From Ascochyta rabiei (taxonomy: Eukaryota > Ascomycota > Dothideomycetes > Pleosporales > Didymellaceae), in contig NC_082407.1 in assembly GCF_004011695.2 (NCBI RefSeq), positions 620,001-684,000 of the forward strand: a stretch of DNA of 64,000 nt. Direction: 5' to 3'. Positions 46,188-56,943 of the stretch are shown here, in pieces (positions within the stretch are counted from its first letter, which is position 1; each line of letters opens with the position of its first letter). Made by a program: the position numbers and the translations under genes. The notes beneath the pieces were generated by a model, which was given only the letters and a program-made list of their open reading frames with translations, had not been told where the DNA came from and made no database searches.

Positions 46188-46827
46188 TGTTAGTCGTGAG
46201 ATACGCGTCGAAGAGTCCGATTGACCGTTCAACTCCTGGTTGCCTCTCCTTACGATATAATTCGTATTGGTTACAAGATCTTTTGCTTTTCGCTAGTTGC
46301 TTGATGGCGGATGCATAGTGTACTGGTGGGCGGGTAACCGGTCCGGAAAGTGGCTCAGACCCGTCGTTGCTTGCCCTTGGGACCTAGTTGAGCTGTATGA
46401 AGTATGCTGCGGCAAGGCCGAGGCGGGTTGGCGCAAGAACAGAAAACAAAATTGGATAATGCCGGGTTTAATAGATGCTGTACTAGTGAATTTGAGCTGT
46501 ACTGGGTGCGATTTGTTGCCTTGAAACTACACAAGGCAAAGAGGCGATCGGGCTTCGACGCAAGCCGCTTAAGACTACGGAATCCCAATGAGACTCTGTA
46601 CGAATGATGTCCCGCTGTCTTTTGATGGCTTTAGGCAAGCTGTGTGGACTAGCCTGACACACAGGCTTGCGTGCATGGGACGGCATGAAGGACTATCGAC
46701 CCCACTCAGCTGCGACACGGTAGATGTGTGTGATCGCTTTGAATCACCATCCTTGGGCACGTGAACATTATGGCTTGTTGTGCGTCTAATCATGGGTGCA
46801 GCTGTAAGGCTGAGAACCAAGCAGTAA

Positions 46828-47061
46828 GCTCAGCCTGGTGTCGAAGCCATCGTAGGGGGGCTAATGATGCTACTGGCACCTATCTGGTGGCTTGCATTTG
46901 TATCCGACATTAAGGTCCGATTAGGTGTCATTACGAAGTTCCTATGCGTCTTTATCTCAGTAATGGCGACAGCGACCAACAAGCCCTTTGACGCAGTCTC
47001 TGCAACGGGAGCATATGCTGCTGTGTTGATGGTCTTTATACAAATCGAGGTTCCAGGATAG
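46828..47061 (+). pseudogene. Second DUF6594-type C-terminal relic
   Basis: The frame reads VEAIVGGLMMLLAPIWWLAF, VRLGVITKFLCVFISVMATA and DAVSATGAYAAVLMVFIQIE, matching the three membrane segments that end DUF6594 proteins. An in-frame TAA at 46825-46827 blocks extension upstream; a CTCAG acceptor-like site at 46829-46833 could instead mark an exon boundary. It lies 1.7 kb from the first relic in the same orientation and differs in sequence, so the two are not recent duplicates. Confidence 0.5.
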
Positions 47062-47443
47062 AGTTGGTTGCCCTCTCCGAAGGAATTCCATTTACTGGCG
47101 CTGGCATGTTGCACTATCTAGGCAATTGCGTTCTTTCCAGAGTCAATATTCATTGATATGCAGTATGTATTTGACCGGTAGCTGCAGATTTGAGATTTTC
47201 GTGGATCAGCTGGGCGGAAGTAGTGTATGTTGTATTGAATCGTGAGTTCTGGGTATTCATGCTCTCGTCATCTCTGTCCGTGCGCATCTGCACTCTCATG
47301 GTTACCTCACAAGGCAACCTCCGACTTTCTTGTGCCGGTGCCTCATTGCTCCCGTTCTAATTCGCACTTTGCAGGAGGCCTCGTCGAGCGGCATCGCCTA
47401 AATCCTGATTTCCTGTATTGTCCTAGTCGTTGCAGACTATCAC
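47062..47443. other. Intergenic region, nothing recognised
   Basis: This 382-bp spacer precedes the 3' end of LSM2 (minus strand). No gene or repeat is visible. Confidence 0.55.
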
Positions 47444-48025
47444 TCATTTCGCCTTGTTTTTCGCCGCCTCAGTCTCTCTCCGTGTAGCATCCTCGAGAAG
47501 CGCGGTATCGACGGCGCCCGAGGGCAAGTGAACGTATCTTACGACGGACCCACGGATGAACATGTCCTTTGTCGAGCACTGCAACGAATTAGCCTTCGTA
47601 GGCTCCATCGAATCTAGTTCTTCCTCTGCGTTCCAAAACCATGCGTTGTCTTCGTTTATCCGGCCCAATACGCGCCAAATTCTCGAGCCTCGCCCTTATT
47701 CCTCCACTGAGGCTGCACCTCTGCCCGCTTCTCCTATGTACAAACGGGTATGACATACCAAGTGCGGCCACCTAATCTCATCGACAGCCTCTGCGTTGTC
47801 CAGCTTGATGTTCAAGTACTGATCGACGCTCTTGAGTGTCCCGCGGATCTGGACTTCGTTCTTGAGCTCTACGGTGATTTCGTGCTCCACAAGAGTCTTG
47901 AAGAAACTGTCTATCCGTCAGTCATTGGTACAAGCGAGATACAAGGTTGATTAAGAGCGGCATTAAGGTGTTGATGGTGGTAGTGCAAGTACGTAGAAGA
48001 AAGTTGCGCACCTGAAGAAAAGCAT
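47444..48025 (-). CDS. U6 snRNA-associated Sm-like protein LSm2
   Basis: Subunit of the LSm1-7 (cytoplasmic mRNA decay) and LSm2-8 (nuclear U6 snRNA) rings. Three exons, 48025-48012, 47906-47759 and 47578-47444, give 98 aa, close to the usual 95. The 14-nt first exon encodes MLFFS, joining to FFKTLVEHEITVELKNEVQI. The Sm1 motif region continues TLKSVDQYLNIKLDNAEA and Sm2 is MFIRGSVVRYVHLP. The tail DATRRETEAAKNKAK is lysine-rich. The introns are 105 and 180 bp, longer than most in this window. The assignment is secure from the near-invariant N-terminus. Confidence 0.95.
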
Positions 48026-48443
48026 CGTAGCAGCTGCTGGTATCAGTGATTATGTGGATGTGTTGAAACGGTTGGGGGTATGTGAGGACCAGTTTTGTTG
48101 CGCTTGCGACTTGCGATTTGTTTGACGGCGCGAAAGATGATGCAGTGAGGTTGCGCACTGGCCGCATGGGGTTCGCGCCGCCGGGGATCTGCCGAAATCA
48201 CGTGAAATCTACCTTCACCACAATCGTTGCTGTCCACTTGAATGATGAGAGTGTCCTCCAATGAGGATGAAACATGGCGTGAACAGTCTGAAATGATGTG
48301 ATTGACATGTGTTCTTGTACAGCAAAAGCAATTCGCTGCTCGGTATCAACCCTCATCATGACCTGGTCCGTCCCATGTCCTAATCCAACCCAAAGCCAAA
48401 CACCGTCCCTTGCGTATCCAGTCATCAATATACATCACGACAA
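48026..48443. other. Intergenic region between methyltransferase 3' end and LSM2 start
   Basis: This 418-bp spacer should contain the LSM2 promoter (minus strand). No TATA box or repeat is seen. Confidence 0.55.
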
Positions 48444-50975
48444 TTACTTCCTCGCCCAACCAGTAAGCGACTTCCAAGCCGATCCCTCCCTAGCACCCTC
48501 TTCAAGCACCTGTACTACACCCTCTAGCAGCCGCTCTTGCTCCTTACCCATCTCCATCTGCAGTTCCAACATCCATTTCTCCCACGCCCACGAACCAACA
48601 ATACCAGTCAACATAGCAGCATCGTTCGTCGAGCCAAATACAGGAGCGTCTTGCATCACCACCTCTCCATTCTCATTGATATTTTTCTCCTGCGCACCAG
48701 CCTTCGCACCAACATTCAAGTCGTCCTTCCAGTTCGCAGCAGTCTGACCCATAGGAAGCACCATCCATGTACGATGCACGTTCCTGAAGCCAGCCTTCGA
48801 AAGGCGCGGCAAGAACGTCTTGCTTGCCTGAGCATCATATCCGCGGGTCTTGAGGTTGAAGGCGAACTCGACACCCATAGCCTGCGCGTTGCGACCAGCG
48901 TGCATCAGCTCTGCGTCGAGCAGAGAGAACTCTAGAACGCCACCAGGTTTGAGGCATCGGTGTAGCTCCTTTAGGCAGAGATCGTACTCATCGGTAGAGC
49001 GGCCGGCGGGCTTGTTGGTCTTGAGAAGCTCGTAGAGTGTACGGGCGGAGATAACATCGAAATGAGCGTTGGGGAATGGCATAGTCCAGTAGTTGGGCAC
49101 GATAGTTTGCTTGTGGTTGCTGGGGCCGACAACATCAGGAGAAAGGTTTTTACCGGCTGTATGGACGGTGCATACAGTAGCGTAAGGATAGTCATAGGCA
49201 ACGTTCCAGGCCCAGTCGTTGGTGGCCACACCGCCAACGTCAAGGATGCGTGGCGAGGTTGCTCTGGTAATGCACCGCACAGCGGGCTTACTGAGTAGCC
49301 TTCCATTGTTGAGTTGCTTCTGCGCCTGCATCACCCACTGGCTTGGAAGCATCTGGTCAAGTGCCTGGCGCTCGGTTTGAGCACGGGCAATCCTTTCCTT
49401 GAGCGCGGTGGGATCGTTCACGTAAAACTCGGAGACTGGACGAGCGGGAGCCGGGCGCTCTGGCTCATTGAGTTCGTACTTGCCCAGAAGTTGATTACGG
49501 TGGGCAGCAGGGTTGCAGCGACGCTGCAGGTGTAACGCCTCGGCTCGAGTCTGGCGGTGAATGAAGGTGTCTTTCTTTTCACATCTGGAGCGTATGTACT
49601 CAAGACCCTGAACATACGTCTGGATTTTCTTAGACTCCTCATCGTTATCGTCAGCTTTGGCGGTCTCTTCAGCGAAGGTAACGGATTTCTTGAGCGCAGG
49701 CTTGTCGAGTGAGCTGCCACGGCTGTGAGTGCCGCTGGACAGGCTGGGAGAGCTGATGTCGCTCATGTTGCGGAGAGCAGACACAAGCTCATCCTGATCA
49801 TCAAGCCATCGGCCGGTCATCTCGAGATTGACAGAAGACAGCATTTGAAGTTCAGCGTTGTAGTCCTCGTTGTATTGAAAGATAGTCTTGCTGGGATTGA
49901 TTTCCTTGACTTCGACGTTCTCCTCAACAGGGCTGAAGATGGCTGGACGAACAGTAGCCATAACTTCGTTGAATCCATCAAGTGTTTCGCCACTAAGAGT
50001 CAGACGACTTGCTGGAAGAGCTGGCACAGGCTCAGCCTTGTGTTCCTCCCACGGCAGATTGTAGAACTTTTCAGCAGTTGAAGTGTTGGGGATCGACTCT
50101 TGACGTGTTGGGATGCTCCATGTATTGCAGGCGTCAGACTGAAGAGAGGAGAAGAAGCCCCCGGGTGATGGGATTGAGATTGCAGAGATTGGTGTGTCCT
50201 CATCCGAATCGCTTTGGTAGCAGGCCGAGGGAATAGTCACGGCCAAAGATGGGCGTGAAACTTGCTGCATTTCTCCTCTTGGCTCTGCAGGTGGCGTTTC
50301 TTGATCATCATCTTCTTCCCTGTCTTGTTCCATCGCAGACTCTCCAAGGTGTTGTAGGGTGTTCATAGCCTGGAAGTCAAGTTGCACCGGTGCCCACGAG
50401 CCCTCAGTCGAGTACGAATCACGCCTTGAGCGCGTATCAGGGGTAGCTGGACAGCTCAACCTATCCATCTCTTCTGATGTTAGACTTCCGTCCAATGATG
50501 GTGCTGCTGAGTGTCCCGGAACATGGAGGTTGTGTGAGTTGATCATGTCTAGAACGTGGCGAGAGGGTGTGAGAAGAGCGGAGGGCGTCATCGGCACAGC
50601 CGAAGTTGCGCTCCTCAGCTTCTCAATTGTCGGCCATGCGGTTGGGGAGGGGATAATGAGGGACGGAAATCGCACTCGGCGGTTTGGACCTGAAATCTTC
50701 TTGACTGACGCAGAGGCATGGAGGGGGACTTCAGCCTCATCGTCCGTTATATCATACAAGGAGTCGAAGTCGCTACCGGCACGGCTGACGCGGTTGACGT
50801 CGGCGTATGAGTTCGATTTGGATGAGAATGGAAATCGGGGGGAAGGCTGCGGTGTGATGTTGAACAGATGTGCCTTAGGCGTAGGAAAGTCATCTTCGCT
50901 GCTAGGTGAAAGGGCACTGTCGGCCGTGAAGTAGTACTCAAGGAGAGACCCGCGGGGCGCGAATGTCTGAGGCAT
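48444..50975 (-). CDS. Large protein with C-terminal SAM-methyltransferase-like domain
   Basis: A single-exon protein of 843 aa. The first 550 residues are largely disordered and Ser/Pro/Glu-rich (SSEDDFPTPK, RRVRFPSLIIPSPTAWP, SKTIFQYNEDYNAELQ). From about residue 575 comes a class I methyltransferase-like core: SPRILDVGGVATNDWAW, then PFPNAHFDVISARTLYELL and ELHRCLKPGGVLEFSLLD (post-motif III). The usual GxGxG loop is reduced to DVGGV, so SAM binding is uncertain. A C-terminal segment, KTFLPRLSKAGFRNVHRTWM, resembles that of related fungal proteins. Substrate and location are unknown; the long phosphorylatable N-terminus suggests regulation. Confidence 0.8.
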   Translation of the reverse strand: MPQTFAPRGSLLEYYFTADSALSPSSEDDFPTPKAHLFNITPQPSPRFPFSSKSNSYADVNRVSRAGSDFDSLYDITDDEAEVPLHASASVKKISGPNRRVRFPSLIIPSPTAWPTIEKLRSATSAVPMTPSALLTPSRHVLDMINSHNLHVPGHSAAPSLDGSLTSEEMDRLSCPATPDTRSRRDSYSTEGSWAPVQLDFQAMNTLQHLGESAMEQDREEDDDQETPPAEPRGEMQQVSRPSLAVTIPSACYQSDSDEDTPISAISIPSPGGFFSSLQSDACNTWSIPTRQESIPNTSTAEKFYNLPWEEHKAEPVPALPASRLTLSGETLDGFNEVMATVRPAIFSPVEENVEVKEINPSKTIFQYNEDYNAELQMLSSVNLEMTGRWLDDQDELVSALRNMSDISSPSLSSGTHSRGSSLDKPALKKSVTFAEETAKADDNDEESKKIQTYVQGLEYIRSRCEKKDTFIHRQTRAEALHLQRRCNPAAHRNQLLGKYELNEPERPAPARPVSEFYVNDPTALKERIARAQTERQALDQMLPSQWVMQAQKQLNNGRLLSKPAVRCITRATSPRILDVGGVATNDWAWNVAYDYPYATVCTVHTAGKNLSPDVVGPSNHKQTIVPNYWTMPFPNAHFDVISARTLYELLKTNKPAGRSTDEYDLCLKELHRCLKPGGVLEFSLLDAELMHAGRNAQAMGVEFAFNLKTRGYDAQASKTFLPRLSKAGFRNVHRTWMVLPMGQTAANWKDDLNVGAKAGAQEKNINENGEVVMQDAPVFGSTNDAAMLTGIVGSWAWEKWMLELQMEMGKEQERLLEGVVQVLEEGAREGSAWKSLTGWARK

Positions 50976-52087
50976 ACTGTTGATTATTATGTGGACGGTA
51001 GAGTGTTCAGAATGCCTAAAGGCGATAGAAGAGTGGAACTGGTATTAGTCGGGCGATAACCCTGAGCTACGCTGATCAACAGCGAGATTGCGCAAACAGA
51101 ATTAATGGAGTTGCTTCGATCAACGAAGGCTTGAAGTGAGAGAAGACTCAAAAGGGTGAAGTGAATGGCAGAAGCAGCAAGACTCGCGTGAGCGCCGACG
51201 AGAAGAGGTTATATCAGGCTTAGACGCCTCGCTCTCGACTTGAGTGCTGCCGTGGCTCCCGAGGCTACACTGCCAGCCCCTCGTACAGTGGCAGAAGACC
51301 CTAGTTAGGCCTAGGTGTGGAGACTGCAGCGGCTCAAGGTTGGCCACGACATTGAGACCAGCTTCCCAGCGAGGTGGTTGGCCACGCTGCGTATATGGCT
51401 GGGCGAGGCCATGCAGAGTTGGGCGTCGTGCGCGATGCGATGCGTGGGATGGTTGGGTTCTCACCGTGTAAGCGCCCGGTTGCTCTATTTGTAGCGCTTG
51501 CGTATTGACTGCAGCCAATGGCACAACTCAATAGTGTTCTACAGCCTGTTCACCCAATAGTGCGGGCATCCAAACCGAAACCATCGGAGACTTCCTTGAT
51601 CTGTTCAGCAGCATGTGTTGTTTCGGTGTTTTCAAACCTGGCCAAGGCAATAATGGCGGTCAGCTGTCCAAGTGCATCCCATGTCACGCACAGCGAGTGT
51701 TCGATATGTAGAGTGCCCATAGCGTAAATGCAATTCGATACAAGAACTGCAGCGCAGGAAACAAAGCGTAGTGTACCATGACTGGTGTAGAACATGGGTT
51801 CGTTGAAACGAGACTGCTGGTCGTTGTGAATCGAAACAGTTGGTGGACGAGGGGAAAAGCGCCGAGCAGTTCGCATGAACACAAGCTGAGCGAGACGCCC
51901 TGTTTGACGCCCCACCAATGCGCCCCACATGGCTTGGCACCGTCACAGGCAAGAGCCATCAACACCAAGCACTCATCGTGAGTTTCGGTCACATCCACAA
52001 TCTCCGCTGCACACCTCGGCACAGTCTTAGCGCCCCCACACGTCACTTTCACCGCATACGTCTGCAATTGCGACAGAGCCGCCCAAG
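50976..52087. other. Divergent intergenic region
   Basis: 1.1 kb between the methyltransferase-like gene and ribulose-phosphate 3-epimerase. Minus-strand frames at 51120-51524 and 51684-52103 are open but do not resemble proteins I know, and the second runs over the epimerase start. Confidence 0.5.
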
Positions 52088-53285
52088 ATGTCACCGCCTG
52101 CAATCATCGCGCCTTCAATTTTGTCGGCAGACTTCGGAGCCCTGGGCAAGGCTTGCTCAGACACCATCTCTCAGGGTGCCGACTGGCTCCATGTATGCTT
52201 GAGTCAGCAAGCTGCTCTGCGCATGCGACTGACGCGCCCAGGTTGATATCATGGACGGGCACTTTGTGCCCAACATGACCTTTGGTGCACCGGTTGTTAC
52301 CAAGATCCGCTCCCACGTCGACCGACCCACTATCGCACATGGAAAGGGAACATTTGATTGTCACATGATGATCGCAGAGCCCAAGAAGTGGGTGCGCGAC
52401 TTCAAGAAGGCAGGATGTGATCTGTACTGCTTCCACTACGAGGCCGCCATATCTTCAACAGCTGCAGAGGAGCCTTCTGCAACGTCTGACAAGAAGACAT
52501 CACCGAAAGAGTTGATCAAATACATTCACAGCGAAGGTATGCAAGCTGGTATCGCTATCAAGCCAAGCACAAAGGTCGACGTTCTGTGGGATATTCTCGC
52601 GAACGCGAACAAAGATGAGGTACCCGATGTAAGTATCATACCGTTCCCTTGACAAGTAAAAACTCGTCGTTATCAACAAGCGACGACATTCTGGTCTGGC
52701 AGTCAGCGGCCTCGTCTTCTTGTGTTCGACAAGGCTGCCGTTGTAACGCCGGTGCACTGGGCGGCTCGCCATGGCGGCGCTTAGGCACGCCAACTCCAGA
52801 TCCAGTCACGGTCTTCTTTCGGGAACGCCTTCTAGAACACTGCTGCAAATGAAGCCCCAGCTGCGTTGTTCGTTGGCAGTCTTTTGGCGTGGCTGTCCTC
52901 TTGCGCTATCATCTGCGTAACCGCTCAGGCATAAACTGCTCTGCAGCAGAGTCAACAATTGCCACCCAAATGCTCACCGATAAGTGGTTGAGTGTGGACC
53001 TTGAGCTAACTCCACCAGATGGTTCTCATTATGACCGTCGAGCCTGGCTTTGGAGGTCAGTCGTTTATGGCTTCTGAGCTTCCCAAAGTCACTGCTCTCC
53101 GCCAAAAGTACCCTGAGCTTCACATCGAGGTTGATGGTGGTCTGTCTGAAAAGACAATCGATCAGGCCGCCGATGCCGGCGCCAATGTAATTGTTGCTGG
53201 GAGCGCTGTATTTGGAGCAGCTGACCCAGGCGACGTGATCAAGAAGCTTCGAGAAGCTGTCGATGCACGAAGAGGGAAATTGTGA
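52088..53285 (+). CDS. Ribulose-phosphate 3-epimerase
   Basis: Interconverts ribulose 5-phosphate and xylulose 5-phosphate in the non-oxidative pentose phosphate pathway (cytosol). Three exons, 52088-52192, 52242-52628 and 53019-53285, give 252 aa, the normal length. TIM-barrel landmarks: [33 protein letters not shown] (metal His and Asp), [32 protein letters not shown] and [20 protein letters not shown], ending [11 protein letters not shown]. The second intron is 390 bp, several times longer than the norm here, but the coding sequence on both sides joins perfectly (VPD to MVLIMTVEP). Confidence 0.96.
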
Positions 53286-53531
53286 AGGCCTTACAGGTGA
53301 GAGTGCGCATTTGCAATGACGAGACAATGACGACCATGGCACAGGTAGAGAGCGGCATACAGGCACTTACAGTTCGAGGATAGATAAAATGTAAATGTGG
53401 TTCACTTCATCTCCGCCGGCACCCAGGTCTTGCGGAGCTCACCATGTTTGCAATGTCCATGCTCGTCACTGTTCAATGCAGTAATGACCCGATACAACCA
53501 TCTCGATCCAAAAGACTAAGAAGATCTGGGC

Positions 53532-53987
53532 TCAGATACTCTGCTCATTCCTCAACAAATGGATCACGATGACACGGCCATACCTGGGTGAGCCTCTGTT
53601 GAATGCCGGTATCATTGCCACTGAGCTGTTCTCTCTGTTACAGTCACGAAACAGGCTCCGATGACGTTCGGCTGTTGCCCTCGATTTGAAGTTACATGGG
53701 CGCGTCCAAAGTACCGAGCGAGGACTGATGGCAAGCAACCCCGATATCGCCTTGACGAAGATATTCAATGCTTGATTCGTTGTTGTCAATAGCATGGGAG
53801 TCGCTAAGGCCTTCGCAATCGTTACAGCATAGTCCCTTGATTCGATGGAAGCCAAGATGGAACGACTCTCCTTTTGTTCAAATTGCGCACCAACTTCTAC
53901 TGAAAGGAAAATGTTGGTGATTTGTTCAAGTGCCGCGCGTTCACGGCTGGTGGTGGAGATTAACTCGGCGGTCTCCACAACCAGCAT
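53532..53987 (-). CDS. Possible orphan protein, 151 aa
   Basis: From the ATG at 53987 the frame reads through a helix-prone protein (SRERAALEQITNIFLSVEVG, QKESRSILASIESRDYAVTI, NQALNIFVKAISGLLAISPR). Composition is protein-like and no intron is needed, but no family is recognised and no supporting neighbour exists. It may be a lineage-specific gene or chance. Confidence 0.3.
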   Translation of the reverse strand: MLVVETAELISTTSRERAALEQITNIFLSVEVGAQFEQKESRSILASIESRDYAVTIAKALATPMLLTTTNQALNIFVKAISGLLAISPRSVLWTRPCNFKSRATAERHRSLFRDCNRENSSVAMIPAFNRGSPRYGRVIVIHLLRNEQSI

Positions 53988-54873
53988 ACAACGCCACTTA
54001 GACTGACCGCCCACCTCGCATCAGGGTTTCATCCAAGAGAAACCCTTGCAAACTAGAAGTTTGCAATCTATCGGAGGCCCCTTGCGTGCAGACGTCCGAT
54101 TACTAGCAAGCTCGCTGCGGCCTAGGAGTATGTGGGGAACGACTTGAACTTATTCCGGAATTTAGGGTGTCCCGTGCTCTCACGGTGTTGGGTTCGCAAA
54201 CAGACTATGAATGAAGCCTTGGAATGGATTCGGAATTCACTCCTTATAACAACTAATTGCTTCCTTAAGGGAAGCGTGTGCCTCAGGCAGTGGTCAAAAG
54301 AGAAACACAAGAAGATAGCGTAAGCGTTCTCTGAGCTGTGACAAACTCACTGCCCGTCGCAGACCGACACAGGCTTCGACTGGCTCGATTTCCACCTCCG
54401 GCCTCTTCCTCAGAGGCATATCTAACTAATGTTTTCCGAGCGCTAAGCCACATTCCATCACAAGCCACGAAGCTTCTCATGCATCTACTTGGAAGAAGTC
54501 AAACTCGCGAATGCTTAGCTTAGTGGGGGCAAGAATCTCGTCATCGCTCCAATCGCAGCTTGTGTTCTGGCAGTGTTACAACACGTAAGCTGCGGGAACA
54601 GCCGGTTTCAGAACAACGACTTCGACATCGTGAAACCAGAAACATTACTAACCAGACACATCCTCGACAACTTTTGAAATATTGCGAGACACTGAGCCAC
54701 GGAAAGGCACTGTCGTTCCGCCCGTCGACAGGTGTCAGATTGATGACAGGCCCCAGTATCCTCGCGCTCAACTACGTGGCTTGCAGCCCGCTCTGGTGAT
54801 GGGTGTTTACTTGCCGCGTCATGTTTTTACCAGGGTGACGGTGAGTCGTGTAGCTAGAAAGTGCAAAGACTTG

Positions 54874-54880
54874 TATAAAG
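54874..54880 (+). promoter_or_regulatory. TATA-like box upstream of secreted repeat protein
   Basis: TATAAAG lies 206 bp before the start codon. It is followed by a pyrimidine-rich tract (TTCTTCTTTTCTTCTGCCC) at about 54925-54950, common ahead of highly expressed fungal genes. Confidence 0.5.
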
Positions 54881-55079
54881 GGTTCGATAAGCGCAGCTCA
54901 ATTCACCATCCACCAACCTTCACTTCTTCTTCTTTTCTTCTGCCCTTCAGCTCTTCGCTTTCCTTCCATAGCACTGTGTGCTTTCATTCGCTTCAAACAG
55001 CACCACCTGCATTCTTTAAAAAGCCAACTTTCAAGACCCACTTGAACAATCTCAGTAATTCCTACACCAGCAAATCATT

Positions 55080-56075
55080 ATGGTTGCCTTTTCTCGCATC
55101 ACTTTCGCCTTGGCCGTTGCCGGCTTGAGCTCTGCTCAGTCTTTCTCTGGACCCTTCGACTTTCCCTCGGGCGCTGCTCGACCGACTAGCGGACGTGGTG
55201 GTCACGAAGGTGGTCACGGTGGAGACTTCGGCGGTTTTCCTCGCCCCACTGGTGATTTCCACTCCAAGGGACCTAGGCCCTCCGGTACGGGATTCTTTGG
55301 TGCTCAGCAAGCTCAGCAGAGTGGCGAGGCCTCGTTCCCTACTGGCGGCGACTTCCCTGCCTTCCCCAGCGGCGTTGCTAAGCCAACTGGACACCACGGC
55401 CATCACGGCAAAGGTGGCAAGGGAGGCCCAGCTCCTACGACAGATCCCTCTCCTGCCTCTGATCTTGAGCGTCGCCAACAGCCCTTTGGTACACCGCCAG
55501 CTTTCTCTGGCAGCTTCCCTGCTGAGTCTGGCTTCCCATATCCCTCAGGTGGATTCCCATCCGGTGGGTTCCCAGAGAGCGCGGCTCCGCTCCCTACTGG
55601 CGGCGACTTCCCTGCTGAATCTGGCTTCCCATATCCCTCAGGTGGATTCCCATCCGGTGGGTTCCCAGAGAGCGGAGCTCCGTTCCCTACTGGCGGCGAC
55701 TTCCCTGCCTTCCCCAGCGGCGCTGCTAAGCCATCTGGACACCACGGACATCACGGCAAAGGCGGTAGCCCTAGCGGCCCGACCCCTACGGCAGCTCCCT
55801 CTCCTGCCTCTGATCTTGAGCGTCGCCAACAGCCCTTTGGTACACCGCCAGCTTTCTCTGGCAGCTTCCCATATCCCTCAGGTGGATTCCCATCCGGTGG
55901 GTTCCCAGAGAGCGGAGCTCCGTTCCCTACTGGTGGCGACTTCCCTGCCTTCCCCAGCGGCGCTGCTAAGCCATCTGGACACCATGGACATCACGGCAAA
56001 GGTGGCAAGGGATGCAATCACAGCGGCCAGCCAGCCCCCACCGGATTTTTTACGTCTACCATCCGCGGTGCTTAG
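55080..56075 (+). CDS. Secreted Gly/Pro/His-rich repeat protein with dibasic sites
   Basis: A single-exon protein of 331 aa. Residues 1-20 form a signal peptide (MVAFSRITFALAVAGLSSAQ). The rest is low-complexity and built from repeats: FPYPSGGFPSGGFPES (three times), GDFPAFPSG, GHHGHHGKGG (three times) and ASDLERRQQPFGTPPAFSGS (twice). The two ERR sites (131-132 and 248-249) sit at the same point in each repeat and could be Kex2 cleavage sites, which would release repeated peptides starting QQPFGTPP. The HHGHH clusters could bind metal. Only one Cys is present (near the C-terminus), so it is not a typical disulfide-rich effector. Nucleotide identity between repeats is high, suggesting recent internal duplication. 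Function is unknown. Confidence 0.8.
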   Translation: MVAFSRITFALAVAGLSSAQSFSGPFDFPSGAARPTSGRGGHEGGHGGDFGGFPRPTGDFHSKGPRPSGTGFFGAQQAQQSGEASFPTGGDFPAFPSGVAKPTGHHGHHGKGGKGGPAPTTDPSPASDLERRQQPFGTPPAFSGSFPAESGFPYPSGGFPSGGFPESAAPLPTGGDFPAESGFPYPSGGFPSGGFPESGAPFPTGGDFPAFPSGAAKPSGHHGHHGKGGSPSGPTPTAAPSPASDLERRQQPFGTPPAFSGSFPYPSGGFPSGGFPESGAPFPTGGDFPAFPSGAAKPSGHHGHHGKGGKGCNHSGQPAPTGFFTSTIRGA

Positions 56076-56943
56076 GTTGCTGTTCGAGAATTCGTGGTTG
56101 ACGATACGATTGTGATCCACTACAACGAAGGTATCGCTACTTGAGAACACGTGTTAGCAGTGGCCTCACGAACGGAGCATTGAGCTGAAGGTTCTTGTAC
56201 AATTTTGATTCTTCCACTTGCGATATACCAACTATTACACTCCTTGATCGCGCTGGTTGCATTTGGGGTGCTTTGTAGATTACGGAAAATTATACTCCAT
56301 TCGCTTCTTCAGCTTATTCATATGGTGCAGTGCATCTTAGAGGTGAAGATTTAATTGACTTGCGCAAAGATTTAATAGGTGCTCTGCATAACAGCCTTGA
56401 GTCAACAGAATTTGTGTCGGGAAATTTGTAGAGCTTTTCGAGATGTTGGAAGGGTCTGAAGTATGAGATGTTCCCTTGACGGCATATAGTTGCCAGTCGT
56501 TTGCATTACAGACAATTTCAGATACATTTGATGTCAGGAGTGCACTCAGAGAAACTTCACAGACGTACTGTGAGCGTAAAGATGTTCCAAAGGCTACATA
56601 TTTCCTTGATGCCTAGAGCTTTGACCGGAGTACTACTGGAGAATCTAGATATTGTTGTTAAGCTATATTGAGAAAAGTTACGTGTAAGATTTGTTGCAAG
56701 GTATGAGCCAGTCGCGGGAGGGGCCTGCTGTGCAACGGAAGCTGAGGGCCTTGCATCCCCGCCATCCGAAGTCCGAAGCAGTCTGACCAATCAAAGCTTG
56801 CGAAGGTGAGGACGTCCCCACTTCAAGTTCTCGTACTGGTATGACCTACCCTTAGTCTTTTCGAGCTCTTTGTTATAACTCGAGAGCAAATTGTTCAGAT
56901 TATAATCCATTCCACCGGATCCTGCGCAGAATCTTCAAGCACA
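56076..56943. other. Intergenic region, nothing recognised
   Basis: 868 bp between the secreted repeat protein and the DUF4267 gene. It is AT-richer than its neighbours and presumably holds the 3' UTR and a promoter. No gene or repeat is seen. Confidence 0.6.

Larger units (their letters stand above)
53286..55079. other. Intergenic region with one orphan reading frame
   Basis: 1.8 kb between the epimerase and the secreted repeat protein. Apart from a 151-aa minus-strand frame, nothing is recognisable. The last 200 bp carry a TATA-like box and a CT-rich tract typical of a fungal core promoter. Confidence 0.5.

Noticed and set aside
51684..52103. 139-codon minus-strand frame overlapping the epimerase start
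   Set aside because: It overlaps the start of a secure gene on the other strand and shows no recognisable motif.
55195..56115. 306-codon frame overlapping the secreted repeat protein
   Set aside because: It is a Leu/Ser-rich shadow frame of the tandem repeats. The other frame has the signal peptide and sensible repeats.
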